This document shows, in pieces, positions 1 to 8,206 of a stretch of DNA of 21,348 nt (the stretch's first letter is position 1; the number at the start of each line of letters is the position of its first letter). The notes below the pieces were generated by a model, which saw only the letters and a program-made list of their open reading frames with translations, searched no databases and was not told the DNA's origin. The position numbers and the translations under genes are program-made. Source of the DNA: CAVPMN01 sp963706425 (GTDB lineage: Bacteria > Actinomycetota > Acidimicrobiia > Acidimicrobiales > Acidimicrobilacustridaceae); the NCBI GenBank assembly GCA_963706425.1, contig CAVPMN010000013.1:1-21348 (forward strand), read 5' to 3'.

Positions 1-592
1 GACCCGGCTCCGTCGGGAGCCAGCCAGCCGACGGTGGCACACCCGACCACGAGTGCGGCCGCCAACCCGGCACTGCCCAGCGACGATCCCAGGCGGCCGA
101 GAGGGCGACCCCGCCCACCGCCACGAGGCCCGAAACGGCGATGGCGGTGCCGATGCGGGCCGCCTGGGCGAGGGGCGCGTCGGCCTGGCCCATGGCGAGC
201 GAGGCCAGGGGCACGCCTCCGAAGGGGAAGGTCCACCGGCAGATCTCGGCCAGCACGATGGCGGCCGGGAAGGCGATGCGGCGCGCCGGGTGCTCGGGTG
301 GCACCGCCAGTGCGGCCACGCCGAAGTAGGCGGCGTAGGTGGCGCCGGCGATGAGATAACCCGGCTTGGTCAGGTCCCACATCCACAACATGGCGGGGAA
401 GAGCCACGCGGCCGCGACCAGCCATGAGCGGCCGAACCGAGCGGCCGGCGCCTGACTGGCCAGCAACCGCTCCCACATCGCCAGGCCGACGAAGGCCAGC
501 GGCCACCATCCCCACGGCGGCACCGACGCGGCGACGAGCAGGCCGGCGCCGACACACCTCACCCCGATCAGGGCCCGCCCGTTCCACGTCAT
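1..592 (-). CDS. lnt: Apolipoprotein N-acyltransferase, 5' part (runs off the window)
   Basis: Lnt N-acylates the N-terminal Cys of membrane lipoproteins. The minus frame from ATG 592 reads MTWNGRALIGVRCVGAG, then a hydrophobic segment with PPWGWWPLAFVGLA, then LFPAMLWMWDLTKPGY, AEICRWTFPFGGVPLASLA and DAPLAQAARIGTAIAVSG. This is the family's usual N-terminal membrane domain and the E-x-x-R-x-x-x-x-FGG-x-P-x region before the nitrilase-like catalytic domain, which lies outside the window. Around bases 75-95 the frame shifts: a good membrane segment (AALVVGCATVGWLAPDG) continues in another frame, so one indel is likely there. The gene is divergent from the SDR gene, with 76 bp between them. 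Lipoproteins encoded at 2364 and 11535 are possible clients. No catalytic residue can be checked here. Confidence 0.75.
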   Translation of the reverse strand, partial: MTWNGRALIGVRCVGAGLLVAASVPPWGWWPLAFVGLAMWERLLASQAPAARFGRSWLVAAAWLFPAMLWMWDLTKPGYLIAGATYAAYFGVAALAVPPEHPARRIAFPAAIVLAEICRWTFPFGGVPLASLAMGQADAPLAQAARIGTAIAVSGLVAVGGVALSAAWDRRWAVPGWRPHSWSGVPPSAGWLPTEPG

Positions 593-668
593 CGGCCGCA
601 ACTCTCGCGGAGTACCGTTGAACCGACTGGCCAGCCAGAACGGGGATGGGACGTAGGCTGCCTCTCCG
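593..668. promoter_or_regulatory. Divergent intergenic region, lnt / SDR
   Basis: This 76-bp gap between two divergent start codons must hold both promoters. On the plus strand TAGGCT at 654-659 fits the actinobacterial -10 pattern TANNNT and lies 9 nt before the SDR ATG, so that transcript may have almost no leader. I found no convincing -35 and no operator-like palindrome. Confidence 0.35.
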
Positions 669-1522
669 ATGACCGATCAAACCAGCGGGCAGGGTCCGCT
701 CGACGTCTTCGCCCGCGATCTGTTCGCCGGGAAGGTCGCGTTGGTGACCGGTGGCGGCACCGGACTCGGCCGCACCGCCGCCCTCGCGTTCGCCCGCTAC
801 GGCGCCGACGTGGTCATCGCCAGCCGCGACGAGGATCACCTGGTGCCCACCGCCGAAGAGGTGCGGGGCCTCGGCCGTCGGTGCATCGCCCAGCCGACCA
901 ACATCCGTGAGCCTGACGACGTCGACCGCCTGCGCGATCGGGCCTACGACGAACTCGGCCGGGTCGACTTCCTCGTCAACAACGCCGGGGGTCAGTTCCC
1001 GTCGTTGCCGTCGCAGATCTCCGACAACGGCTGGCGCTCGGTGATCGACCTGAACCTGAACGGCACCTGGAACATGGTGAACCGGTTCATGGGGCCGATG
1101 GTCGAAGAGGGCTACGGCACGATCGTGAACGTGGTGCACGTGTTCTCCTTCGAGCGGGGCGCGCCCTTGGTTCGTCCACTTCCGGGGCGGCTCGCGCCGG
1201 CGTGGTCGACGTGACGCGCACCATGGCCCCCTACCTCGGCTACCACGGCGTGACCATCAACACGTTGGCTCCCGGGACGATCCGCACCGAGGGCATGCAC
1301 GAGAACGAGGTGGGCGAGTTGGGCTACGACGAGGCGGCCTGGGCGGACAAGATGATGCAGATCGGTCCGATGCGCCGCATGGGCACGGCCGAGGAGATGG
1401 CCGGCATCATCCTGTTCCTGTGCTCGCCAGCGGCCCGGTTCATCAACGGCGCGGCCATCGTGGCCGACGGCAGCGAGCTCCAGAGCAACTGGCCGCGCTT
1501 CTTCCCACGCGGCGCCCTCTGA
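669..1522 (+). CDS. SDR family oxidoreductase, enoyl-CoA reductase-like (one frameshift)
   Basis: This is a classical short-chain dehydrogenase/reductase of about 284 residues, NAD(P)-dependent and cytosolic. From ATG 669 the protein has the cofactor motif TGGGTGLG (about residues 27-34), the NNAGG motif (NNAGGQFPSLPSQ), a DLNLNGTW segment and, after the break, LAPGTIRTEG and a C-terminal INGAAIVADGS. The NNAGGQF and IDLNLNGTW forms resemble peroxisomal trans-2-enoyl-CoA reductase and 2,4-dienoyl-CoA reductase relatives, so fatty acyl-CoA reduction is a plausible role; the substrate is inference. The frame changes between about 1165 and 1200, inside the segment that should hold the Tyr-x-x-x-Lys catalytic region. 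That region reads as a SGAARAGV stretch, with no clear YxxxK. One missing base (854 nt total) restores a continuous protein. It converges with the sortase gene. Confidence 0.85.
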
Positions 1523-1533
1523 CCTCCAGGCTC

Positions 1534-2291
1534 TCACCCGGGGGGTGTCACCGAAGGGGTCGGGGTCCGGGTCGATCGCGATCCACGGCGTCGGGGGTCG
1601 CGGACGATGAGCGTGTGATCGGTGCGTTGGGCCTCGGCGTCCAACGCGGGCAGCGCCGCATCGTCGTCCACCGGCAGCCCGTCGTCGCCCAGCAACCGCA
1701 GCTTGGCCACGATGCGCTCGCGGGCCGAGCCAGGTGGGTGGCGCCGAACAGGGTGGCGGTGGGCTTCGGCTCTCCGGCGGCGATGTCGATCCACTCGCCG
1801 GGAACGGTGATCATCCCGCCCGCACCTCGTACACGAAGCGCCGCTGGGCGGTGGTGAACACGACCTGGTCGCCCGGCTCGAGCTCGTTCAGGCGGGCGAA
1901 GGGCTTGGAGTAGGTGGTGCGGTGGCCGGCCACGACCATGTTCCCCCAGCCTCCCGGTCCAGCCGTGCCGGGCCACCAGCCCGGACCTCGGTTGATGGCG
2001 GTCAGGGTGACGCCCCGCTGGATGTCTTCGGTCACCCCGATCTTCGGGATCTCGATGGTGCCGAGCACCACCTGCTCGGTGGCCTCGTCTGAGGTTGTCC
2101 GGGCATGGCCGGGAATCGGCAGCACCGGTCTGGGCTCGACCGTGAACGACGCCGGCCTCGGGGTTCCCGCCTGCCGCCGATTTTCGCATGACCCGCCGGC
2201 GCCCCACGGGTGGGGTTGGGGGCTCGTCGGCTCGTCGCGCGCCGCCCACCACCCTCACACCCGCCACGACGAGCAGCACCAGCCCGCTCAC
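1534..2291 (-). CDS. Class E-like sortase (frameshifted)
   Basis: Sortases are membrane-anchored cysteine transpeptidases that cut a C-terminal sorting signal after Thr and attach the protein to the cell wall. A GTG at 2291 opens a hydrophobic anchor (GLVLLVVAGV). A Pro-rich linker follows, then the catalytic domain: VLGTIEIPKIGV, GWWPGTAGPGGWGNMVV, the catalytic His in VVAGHRTTYSKPF, and LEPGDQVVFTT. In the next frame come HPPGSARERIVAKL, with the expected catalytic Arg, and the end at 1534. The catalytic Cys is not encoded as written: the sequence reads TLFGATHLAR, but adding one base near 1742 gives TLFGCHPPGSARER, exactly the family pattern. At least one more indel lies in the linker (about 2180-2280). 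The gene follows the ZnuA-like lipoprotein gene. The substrate class is unknown. Confidence 0.8.
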
Positions 2292-2347
2292 TCCGCGATG
2301 CCAAATCCGCCCATGCCCATTGTCGCGCCGATCTGGTAGCCGTCCAT
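2288..2347 (-). CDS. Mini-ORF ahead of the sortase, or displaced sortase N-terminus
   Basis: An ATG at 2347 opens a 19-residue frame, MDGYQIGATMGMGGFGIAE, whose TGA overlaps the sortase GTG by 4 bp (GTGA). It starts 16 nt after the stop of the ZnuA-like gene. There is no properly spaced ribosome binding site. Because this assembly has many indels, the most likely reading is that these residues are the true sortase N-terminus, separated from its membrane anchor by a false frameshift. A short translationally coupled leader peptide is the alternative. Confidence 0.3.
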   Translation of the reverse strand: MDGYQIGATMGMGGFGIAE

Positions 2348-2363
2348 GCCTCAGGGGGAGCGT

Positions 2364-3218
2364 TCAGCGGGTGGCGATCACCTGGGCCAGGGAGACGATT
2401 AGGGAGTTGGGGGCCAGTGACACGGTCGGTGACCTCTCGGGAGCCGCCCAGGCGGTCAGGTCTTGGGCTAGGGGGTCAGCAGCGGCGGGTCCGGCCTTTC
2501 CTGCCCTCCTTGGACGGGAGATCTCTCCGTAGCGCTGCGCGAAGTAGCCGAGGTGGGGGTCGTCGGTGACCACGGCCGGCGGGCGCCCGGGATCGAGCGT
2601 GGCCAGCAGCCGCGCCTGGGTCTCCGTTCGTCGGGCGTTTGGTTAGAGCCGCCTGGAATCGATCCGACGCCAGCGTTTGCGACTTTGGCACCCGCTCCGG
2701 TGGCTGCGTCTGAAGGCGGCACCGACGGCCGCGGAGGCTTCGATGGCGCGGTCGACGTTGAGCCGGAACGAGGGGTCGGGCTGACCGGGCGCGGGCGCCG
2801 ACGGGGTCGGCGGGCAGGGGAGGCGCGGCGACCGCGGGCGACTCGCCGAAGGCCACCGGCGACAGGTCGTCGAGCAGGTACACGACGGGGACGCCGGCGG
2901 CTTCGACTCGCGCCAGCGAAGCGGACAGGCCGTGCTCGTAGTCGCGGGCCACCGCCACGACGAGGTCTGCCTGGGCGAGCTGGCGGTCGGTGGCAGGCTC
3001 GCCTGCGAGAGTCTCCGGGGGTCGGCTCCCCACAGGGGTCAGGATGTCGACCGCCACGTCGTCGCCCACCCCGGCGGCCGTGATCTCGCCGACGATCGGG
3101 GTGGGTGGCTGGCGACCCCGTGGGTCGGCTCTCGGGGTCACCGCTGCACGCCGGTGCCGTCACGGAGGCCAGCGCCGCCACCAACAGCAACGCCCTGGTC
3201 GGTCGCAGGTCAGCCGAC
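2364..3218 (-). CDS. ZnuA-like metal-binding lipoprotein lacking the usual His ligands
   Basis: This is a cluster A-I solute-binding protein (ZnuA/TroA fold), probably a lipoprotein: RALLLVAALASVTAPAC looks like a signal peptide ending in a weak lipobox. The body reads PTPIVGEITAAGVGDDVAVDI, ATDRQLAQADLVVAVARDYE, AAGVPVVYLLDDLSP, DPSFRLNVDRAIEASAAVG, ATLDPGRPPAVVTDDPHLGYFAQRYGE and ends NSLIVSLAQVIATR. Compared with the orthodox paralogue at 11535, the His of DPHDYQP is Pro, the His of DPHFW is Ser (DPSF) and the His of TGHESMGYF is Asp (TDDPHLGYF). These are clean in-frame substitutions, so indel errors do not explain them. The gene has several frameshifts (about 2500, 2650, 2820 and 3100). 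The start is unclear: the preceding ctaG frame runs into it. No permease or ATPase is adjacent. Its role is unknown; an accessory part in copper/oxidase assembly or an anchored-protein system is possible. Confidence 0.72.
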
Positions 3219-4088
3219 CAATCGGTCCGGCTCGCGGGCGCTGGTTCGCCGGCGCCCGTCCCGGTCGTTTCGGGCTGCTCGTTGGCGCGCTCGGCCATGG
3301 CCCAGCGGACGAAGAGGACGAACATCACCGTCCACACGATCGGGATGTTGCCGATCTTCATGAGGATGCCCACGGCCTGCTGGTCGTCCCCGGCCCGGAT
3401 GCTGTAGAAGCGCGGGGCCAACTCGTAGGTGCGGTAGAGCGGGAAGTCGGCGAAGGTCAAGAGGCCGCCCGGGGATCATGGCGATCGCACCGGCGGCGAG
3501 GAACAGGTAGATGCATCGCACAACGGTCGACGGGTTGCGCAGTTCCAGTAGGGGACTGATCAGCGGCGTCCAGAGGATGAACCCCGAAAGCATCCAGACC
3601 AGGTCGAGGACCATCGATCCGATCTCGCTGGTGCGGAACGTGTCGACGGTGAATGGGGCGTGGGTGGCGATGAGGATGAGGTTGAAAGTGACCCCGGCCA
3701 CCACCGGCTTGGCCAGCACTCCGAGGAAACCGGCAGACGCAGTCGCTCCACGCCGGGCGCACCATCCAGTCCGGCAAGCCGAGCATGAGCAGCGGTGCGG
3801 CGACGAGCGTGTACAGCAGGTACTGGAGCATGTGCGCCACGGCCAGGTAACCGGATCCGAGCGCACCCAGCGGCCAGTCGGTGGCCAACCACAGCACGAC
3901 GACGCCCAGGACGAACCACACGCGCTTGCGGCGGTCGTCCGAGGTGATCTCGTGGCCGCGCACGTCGATGGTGTCGCCACGCCCAGGGGTAGCCGGCCGC
4001 GATGGCCGCCATCGTGAGCCAGATCCCGGGGTACAGCGCGCGGCTCCCACGACCAGGGCTGCTTGGTGGCGCTACACCACCAGTTCAC
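3210..4088 (-). CDS. ctaG: Cytochrome c oxidase assembly factor CtaG (caa3 type, frameshifted)
   Basis: This is a polytopic membrane protein of the Caa3_CtaG family, needed for biogenesis of heme-copper cytochrome c oxidase. Diagnostic stretches are KQPWSWEPRA and LYPGIWLTMAAIAAGY near the N-terminus, VLWLATDWPLGALGSGYL, AVAHMLQYLLYTLVAAPLL, LAKPVVAGVTFNLILIATH, LVWMLSGFILWTPLISPL, CIYLFLAAGAIAMIPG, LTFADFPLYRTYELAPRF, and a last segment around IPIVWTVMFVLFVRWAMAE. They lie in three frames, with breaks near 4035, 3985, 3745 and 3472. At 3472 one extra G (CCCGGGCGG for CCCGGCGG) explains the break. The GTG at 4088 overlaps the end of the SCO1 gene by 17 bp. The C-terminal end is uncertain; TGA 3212-3210 is the nearest stop in a neighbouring frame. 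Confidence 0.85.
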   Translation of the reverse strand: MNWWCSATKQPWSWEPRAVPRDLAHDGGHRGRLPLGVATPSTCAATRSPRTTAASACGSSWASSCCGWPPTGRWVRSDPVTWPWRTCSSTCCTRSSPHRCSCSACRTGWCARRGATASAGFLGVLAKPVVAGVTFNLILIATHAPFTVDTFRTSEIGSMVLDLVWMLSGFILWTPLISPLLELRNPSTVVRCIYLFLAAGAIAMIPGRPLDLRRLPALPHLRVGPALLQHPGRGRPAGRGHPHEDRQHPDRVDGDVRPLRPLGHGRARQRAARNDRDGRRRTSAREPDRLVG

Positions 4089-4797
4089 GAACCCACTCGT
4101 CGCGGCCCCACGGCTGCCAGTCCGGTTCGATGGCGATCCTGGGCAGGTCGTTGACCCAGTCCTCCTGGCGGGTTCCGAACGGGTACATCAGTCGGACCGT
4201 GTCATCGGCGGTGATCACGAACACCCCGCTGGTGTGTCCGACGAGGTAGTCGCCGAGCGTCCGCGGGCTCTCGCATCCGAGCGCTGGCACCCATCGAGGC
4301 TTGTGCCGTCTCGACCTCGGCGAGAGGATCCGGTGAGGCCGACGAAATCCGAGTCGAAGGAGTCGAGCCACGATCGGATGCGATCGGGGGTGTCTCGCTC
4401 CGGGTCGGTGGTCACGAAGACCACCCTCGACCGGCACGTCGACCTTCTCGAGCGCCTGGGCGATGGTGGCCATGTGCACCGGGCACACGTCGGGGCAGTT
4501 CGTGTAGCCGAAGAAGACGAGGGTGAGCTGCCCCTCGTCTCGAACCGAAGTCGAAGCGCTCGCCCGAGGTGTCGGTCAGGGTGAACGAAGGCCGCGGGCG
4601 CGGGTCGGTGAGCAGCGTGCCTGCCCACGCAGAGGCGAGTCTCGGTCTCGTCCCACGAGCCCACCAGGGCGGCGACGGCGAGGGCCACGAAGCACAGCCC
4701 GCCCAGCGCGAACGACACGATCACCCAGCGGGGAACGCCGGGCGGGCGAGGCACCGGGGCAGGCCGGGAGAGGGCGAGGATCGAGCGTGGTGGTCAC
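4072..4797 (-). CDS. SCO1/SenC-type copper chaperone (frameshifted)
   Basis: SCO proteins are membrane-anchored thioredoxin-fold proteins that deliver copper to, or reduce, the CuA site of cytochrome c oxidase. The parts are an N-terminal anchor (PRWVIVSFALGGLCFVAL), then after a break QLTLVFFGYTNCPDVCPVHM with the CxxxC copper motif, VVFVTTDPERDTPDRIRSW, and finally LGDYLVGHTSGVFVITADDT with the conserved third ligand His, ending RDEWVRELVV. Breaks lie near 4640, 4535, 4425 and 4300. I prefer the GTG at 4797, whose GTGA overlaps the stop of the upstream hydrolase gene (translational coupling); a GTG at 4754 is the alternative. All three copper ligands are present, so the protein looks functional. 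The adjacent ctaG supports the oxidase role. Confidence 0.9.
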
Positions 4798-5507
4798 GGC
4801 AGCATCGTTCCATTGTCGCCCACAGCCCCTCGCTCCGCCGGTTCGGGCCCGGTCGGGCGGGCCTCGCACCAGTTCAGGAGGTCAGCAGGTCGGCAGCGTG
4901 GCGCCCACCCCGTCGGCAGGAGCGGGGCGGAGGTGCGGGCTCGATCGAGCGGAACCTGTCCCGCGCCGTGGCGCTCGAGGACCCGGGTCGCGCGAGCACC
5001 TGGGTGGAGGACCACCTCGTCGTCGTTGCCGTGGACCAGCAGCGCCCGGCCTCGAGTCGGTCGGCGGCGGCGAAGGCCCACTCGATGTCGGGCTCGTCGG
5101 GAGCCAGGACGCCATCCCGATGACCGTCCCGTCGCAGACCGCTGCTCCACCGGCAGGCCGCGGCCGAGCGCGGCAGCGCCGCCCTGGGAGTAGCCCGACG
5201 ACCGTGGGCGGCCGATCGTCGAGCGCGCCGTGCGGCGGACGGCTCGATCGAACCGGACGAGCGCGTCGAGCGGTGCGGGCGGCCGCGGTCGCATCCCGGC
5301 TCGTCGGTCGCGGAACCAGCCGGACCACCGTGGCGGTGATGCCGGCCCGACCGGCACCATCAGCCCTATCCGAGTCGACAGCGACGTGGGCCAGGACGCC
5401 GCCGGCAGCCGGTCCGGGTCGTCGTCGTGGCCGTGCAGCACCACCACCAACGCGTCAGCGGCTCGGGCCGGGACCTGCGGCGAGCGCGTGGCGTGCAGGG
5501 CCGAGGG
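4794..5507 (-). CDS. Alpha/beta hydrolase, phospholipase/carboxylesterase-like (frameshifted)
   Basis: A small serine hydrolase of about 235 residues. Visible parts are DALVVVLHGHDDDPDRLPAA (first strand and oxyanion HG), RIGLMVPVGPA, the nucleophile elbow GYSQGGAAALG (G-x-S-x-G), IGMASWLP, and GRALLVHGNDDEVVLHPGAR, where the Asp of HGNDDEVV is the expected acid residue. A C-terminal His is probable around SAPLLPTGW or in the neighbouring frame reading RARHHLRP. This matches the carboxylesterase/phospholipase group; the substrate is unknown. Breaks lie near 5330, 5200, 5090 and 4950. No ATG, GTG or TTG is well placed between the stop of the NlpC/P60 gene (5510) and the conserved start, so the start codon is probably masked by an indel. 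The stop overlaps the SCO1-type gene start. Confidence 0.72.
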   Translation of the reverse strand, partial: PSALHATRSPQVPARAADALVVVLHGHDDDPDRLPAASWPTSLSTRIGLMVPVGPASPPRWSGWFRDRRAGMRPRPPAPLDALVRFDRAVRRTARSTIGRPRSSGYSQGGAAALGRGLPVEQRSATGRSSGWRPGSRRARHRVGLRRRRPTRGRALLVHGNDDEVVLHPGARATRVLERHGAGQVPLDRARTSAPLLPTGWAPRCRPADLLNWCEARPTGPEPAERGAVGDNGTMLP

Positions 5508-5509
5508 GC

Positions 5510-6693
5510 TCAGATGCGGCCGTAGGCCACGGTGGCACCGGACCAGTAGCCGACGCTGTCGACCCGTAGGACTTGCCGCGCGCCCGGGGCGTGCACGAAC
5601 GAGCCGCCGCCGATGTAGATGCCCGACGTGGCTGGGATCGCCGCTCGCCCCGCCCCGAGAACACGAGGTCACCGGGTTGGGCCTCGCCGGCCGAGACCGA
5701 TCGGGTCATCGGTACTGGGCTGCCCGTGTAGTGGGGGAGGCCGATGCCCACCTGGCTGAAGGCCCACATGACGAGCCCGGAGCAGTCGAACGAGTTGGGC
5801 CCACCCGCGGCCCACACGTAGGGCGAGCCGATCTGGCTCATGGCCGCGTCGACGGCGCCCGCCGACGCCCGGGCCGACGGCCGGCGGGGGACCGACTCGA
5901 CAACCGGTGCCGGTGCGGTGCGTCGCGGCGGCGCGGTGCCGCTGGCACGGCGCGACGGCCCGGCCACTCGCGGCGTCGCTCCACGCGGCCTCGGCAGCCC
6001 GCTGGCGAGCCCTCCTCGGCCAGCCGTTGCGCCGCCGCAGCCTGGCGGCCTGCTCCTCGTCCACGAGCCGCGTGGCACCTCACCGTCGAGCTGCGACTTG
6101 ATCGCCGCCTGCTCGGCGACTGCCGCGTCGGCGTCGTCGAGCATCGCTTCCACGCCGGCGTGGCGAGCCTGAGATCGGCCTCGGCGGCGGCCAGGTGCCT
6201 GCTCTGGTCATCGGCCTTTGCGTCAGTGACCCGCAACTGGTCGACCAGGTCGTGCGCGGTTGCCGGTCGTGACGTCGAGGTAGCCCTTCACCTTCGAGGC
6301 GTCGTTGCGGTGCGCTGGCGAGCAGCGCGTCCGAAGCCGTCGCCAGTCCCCGCCGCCGACGTAGGCCTCGACGGCGAACGATCGCAGCTCGGCCTGACGC
6401 TGGTCGATCTCGGCGTGGGCGTTCGGCGGCTCGCTGCTCGGCCTCGGCGACGCCCCGCTGCGACTCGACCAGCTCACCCTTGGCCAGCTCGGCCTCGTCG
6501 TCGAGCTCGTGCACCCGGCCTCGAGATGAGCCAGTTGGCCGACTCCCTGGGCCTGGGCTCGCTTGTCGGAGAGCTCGTCTGCGCCCGCGGACACCCGGCC
6601 AGCCCGATCGGCGCCCACGACCACCGAGGCAGGCGAGGCAGGCCGATGGTCGCCCGGGGCGCTCCGGTCGGACCATACGTGGTTGAGTCGCAT
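5510..6693 (-). CDS. NlpC/P60 peptidoglycan endopeptidase with coiled-coil N-terminus (frameshifted)
   Basis: An exported cell-wall hydrolase that cleaves peptide stems, in the architecture of RipC/PcsB-like proteins. A broken signal peptide lies near 6690-6600, ending around VSAGADE. A long helical region follows (ELSDKRAQAQGVGQLAHLEA, ELDDEAELAKGELVESQRG, AHAEIDQRQAELRSFAVEAY, RVTDAKADDQSRHLAAAEA), then a Pro/Ala linker, then the catalytic domain: AMSQIGSPYVWAAGGPNSFDCSGLVMWAF with the nucleophile Cys, GEAQPGDLVF, and SHVGIYIGGGSFVHAPGA with the catalytic His and third residue, ending VAYGRI. The break at about 5634 is an extra G (gtcgggcat for gtcggcat). Other breaks lie near 6610, 6520, 6420, 6340, 6280 and 6150. 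ATG 6693 or 6676 could be the start. A 93-bp gap with repeats separates it from hemY. Confidence 0.85.
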
Positions 6694-6756
6694 TGTTACG
6701 GAATCTTTGCAGACGTGGCCGCGGTCGTGCAACGATCCGGCTGCGCGGCACCGTTT

Positions 6757-6808
6757 GGCCGCTCAGGCCGCTGGGCGCAGGCCGCTCAGGCCACAGGCCG
6801 CTCAGGCC
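6757..6808. repeat. Three copies of a 13-bp repeat spanning the hemY stop codon
   Basis: GGCCGCTCAGGCC occurs exactly at 6757-6769, 6780-6792 and 6796-6808. On the minus strand each copy reads GGCCTGAGCGGCC: short GGCC arms around a TGA. The middle copy supplies the hemY stop codon (6788-6786). Spacing is irregular (10 and 3 nt). It could act as a termination or mRNA-end element between hemY and the cell-wall hydrolase gene, or be a small repeat expansion. I know no named family for it. Confidence 0.7.
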
Positions 6809-8206
6809 GGGCGAGCTCAGCGGCCGGCCCTCCCTGTCGGATGCACGCCGGAAGGCCCAGCCCTTCGATGCCCGCACCCACGGTCGACCAGACCCGGACA
6901 GTCGGTCGCCATGGCTGGCCCCGCCGACTCGGCCACCCGGTCGAGGTGGCCGGGCCGGAACTGCGGCAGCGCGTCGAGCCAACGGGCTACGCGGATGCCG
7001 ATGGTCGACCGTCGAGGGCCATGCGTGGTGCCGAGGTCGGCCAACAGGGCCTCGACCAGTTCGTCGTCGCCGAGATCGAGGGCCCGTCGGTCGTCGGCCG
7101 TCCCGCGACGCCCGCAGGATCGGCGGTGTGGCCGTCATCGAGGTGTGCCCACTTGCTCGACGCCCACGAGCAGGCGGTGAGCACCAAGCCCTCCGGCTGG
7201 GCGACGAGGAAGCCGCTGCCGTCGAGCTCGCGACCGATGGCCGCGCGCGGGCGCCGCCAGGGCCACCATCACGACCGAGGCGTAGTCGACCGAGGCCAGG
7301 CCGGAGGCGACGTCGGGCGCCAGGTGCTCGAGCAGGCGGGCGGTGACGAAGTCGGGAGTGGCCAGCACGACCGCATCGACGTCGAGGGCGCGGTCACCGC
7401 CGTCAGCGTCGTCGCCGACGTGGAGCCGGTAGCGCGAGCCATCAGCAGTGGTCGCCACCGAGCGGACGTCGGACCGCAGGTGGATGGGGATGCCGGCCTG
7501 GCGCGCCCGGGCGGCCAGCGTGTCGGTGAGGGTCTGCGTGCCGTTCGGCAAGCCGAAGAACACCGGGGCGTCGGGTCGGTCGCGCTGGACGCCTGCACCC
7601 GCAGGCCGGCGATGAGGCTCGGCTGATCGCGAACCGCGGCGGCCAACTGCGGCGCGCCGGCTTCGACGCTCAGTTGGTCGGCGTCGCCCGCGTTCACCCC
7701 GCTCAACAGGGGGGCCACCAAGCGCTCGAACACCTCGTCGCCCAAGCGCTCGCGCACGAGGTCGCCCACGGACCGGTCGGCGCACAGCGGGTCGCCGCCC
7801 ATCGTCAGGTCGGCCGCCGCCCGCTCGACCCCCGCCGGCGAGACGACGCCAGACGCCGCCAGCACGTCGAGATCGGTGGGCACGCCGAGCACCGTGCGCC
7901 GGCGGGAAACGGGCGAAGTGCGCCGCGGCTATAGACGTACGCGTGGCGTGATGCCGGGCTCACCAGGTGGTCGGCCAACCCGAGACGCCGGCACAGCTCG
8001 ATGCCCTCGGGGACACGGGCGAGGAAGGCGTCGGCGCCGCAGTCGACCGGCCGACCGGCGAACCCGGTGGTCAGGATCTTGCCCCCGACCCGGTCGGACG
8101 CCTCGAAGACCTGGAGGTCGGCGTCGGGGTCGAGCCGGGCCAACTCGACGGCCGCGGCCAGCCCGGTGATGCCCGCTCCGACGACGGCGATCGAGCGACC
8201 GGCCAT
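6786..8206 (-). CDS. hemY: Protoporphyrinogen/coproporphyrinogen III oxidase (frameshifted)
   Basis: An FAD enzyme that removes six electrons from the porphyrinogen ring late in heme synthesis. From ATG 8206 it has the dinucleotide motif VVGAGITGLAAAVELA, then ASDRVGGKILT and DCGADAFLARVPE. In later frames come RVLGVPTDLDVLAASGVVSP, DEVFERLVAPLLSGVNAGDA, the substrate-side SVDYASVVMVALA, LVLTACSWASSKWAHLDDG, VARWLDALPQFRPGHLDRV and the FAD-binding end GAGIEGLGLPACIRQG. About 473 residues, the normal size. In actinobacteria the enzyme usually acts on coproporphyrinogen III (CgoX) in the coproporphyrin-dependent pathway. Breaks lie near 7895, 7590, 7250, 7110, 6990 and 6870. The ATG shares one base with the hemH stop (TGATG), a sign of coupling. 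Confidence 0.9.

Noticed and set aside
2468..3460. Apparent fusion of the CtaG C-terminus with the ZnuA-like lipoprotein.
   Set aside because: A lipoprotein signal peptide lies in the join and many indels surround it. A lost stop through an indel is simpler; left as uncertain boundaries.
5230..7626. Very long plus-strand open frame (about 800 codons).
   Set aside because: It runs antisense to the NlpC/P60 and hemY genes, has no domain pattern and an Arg/Gly/Ala-rich composition typical of shadow frames in GC-rich DNA.
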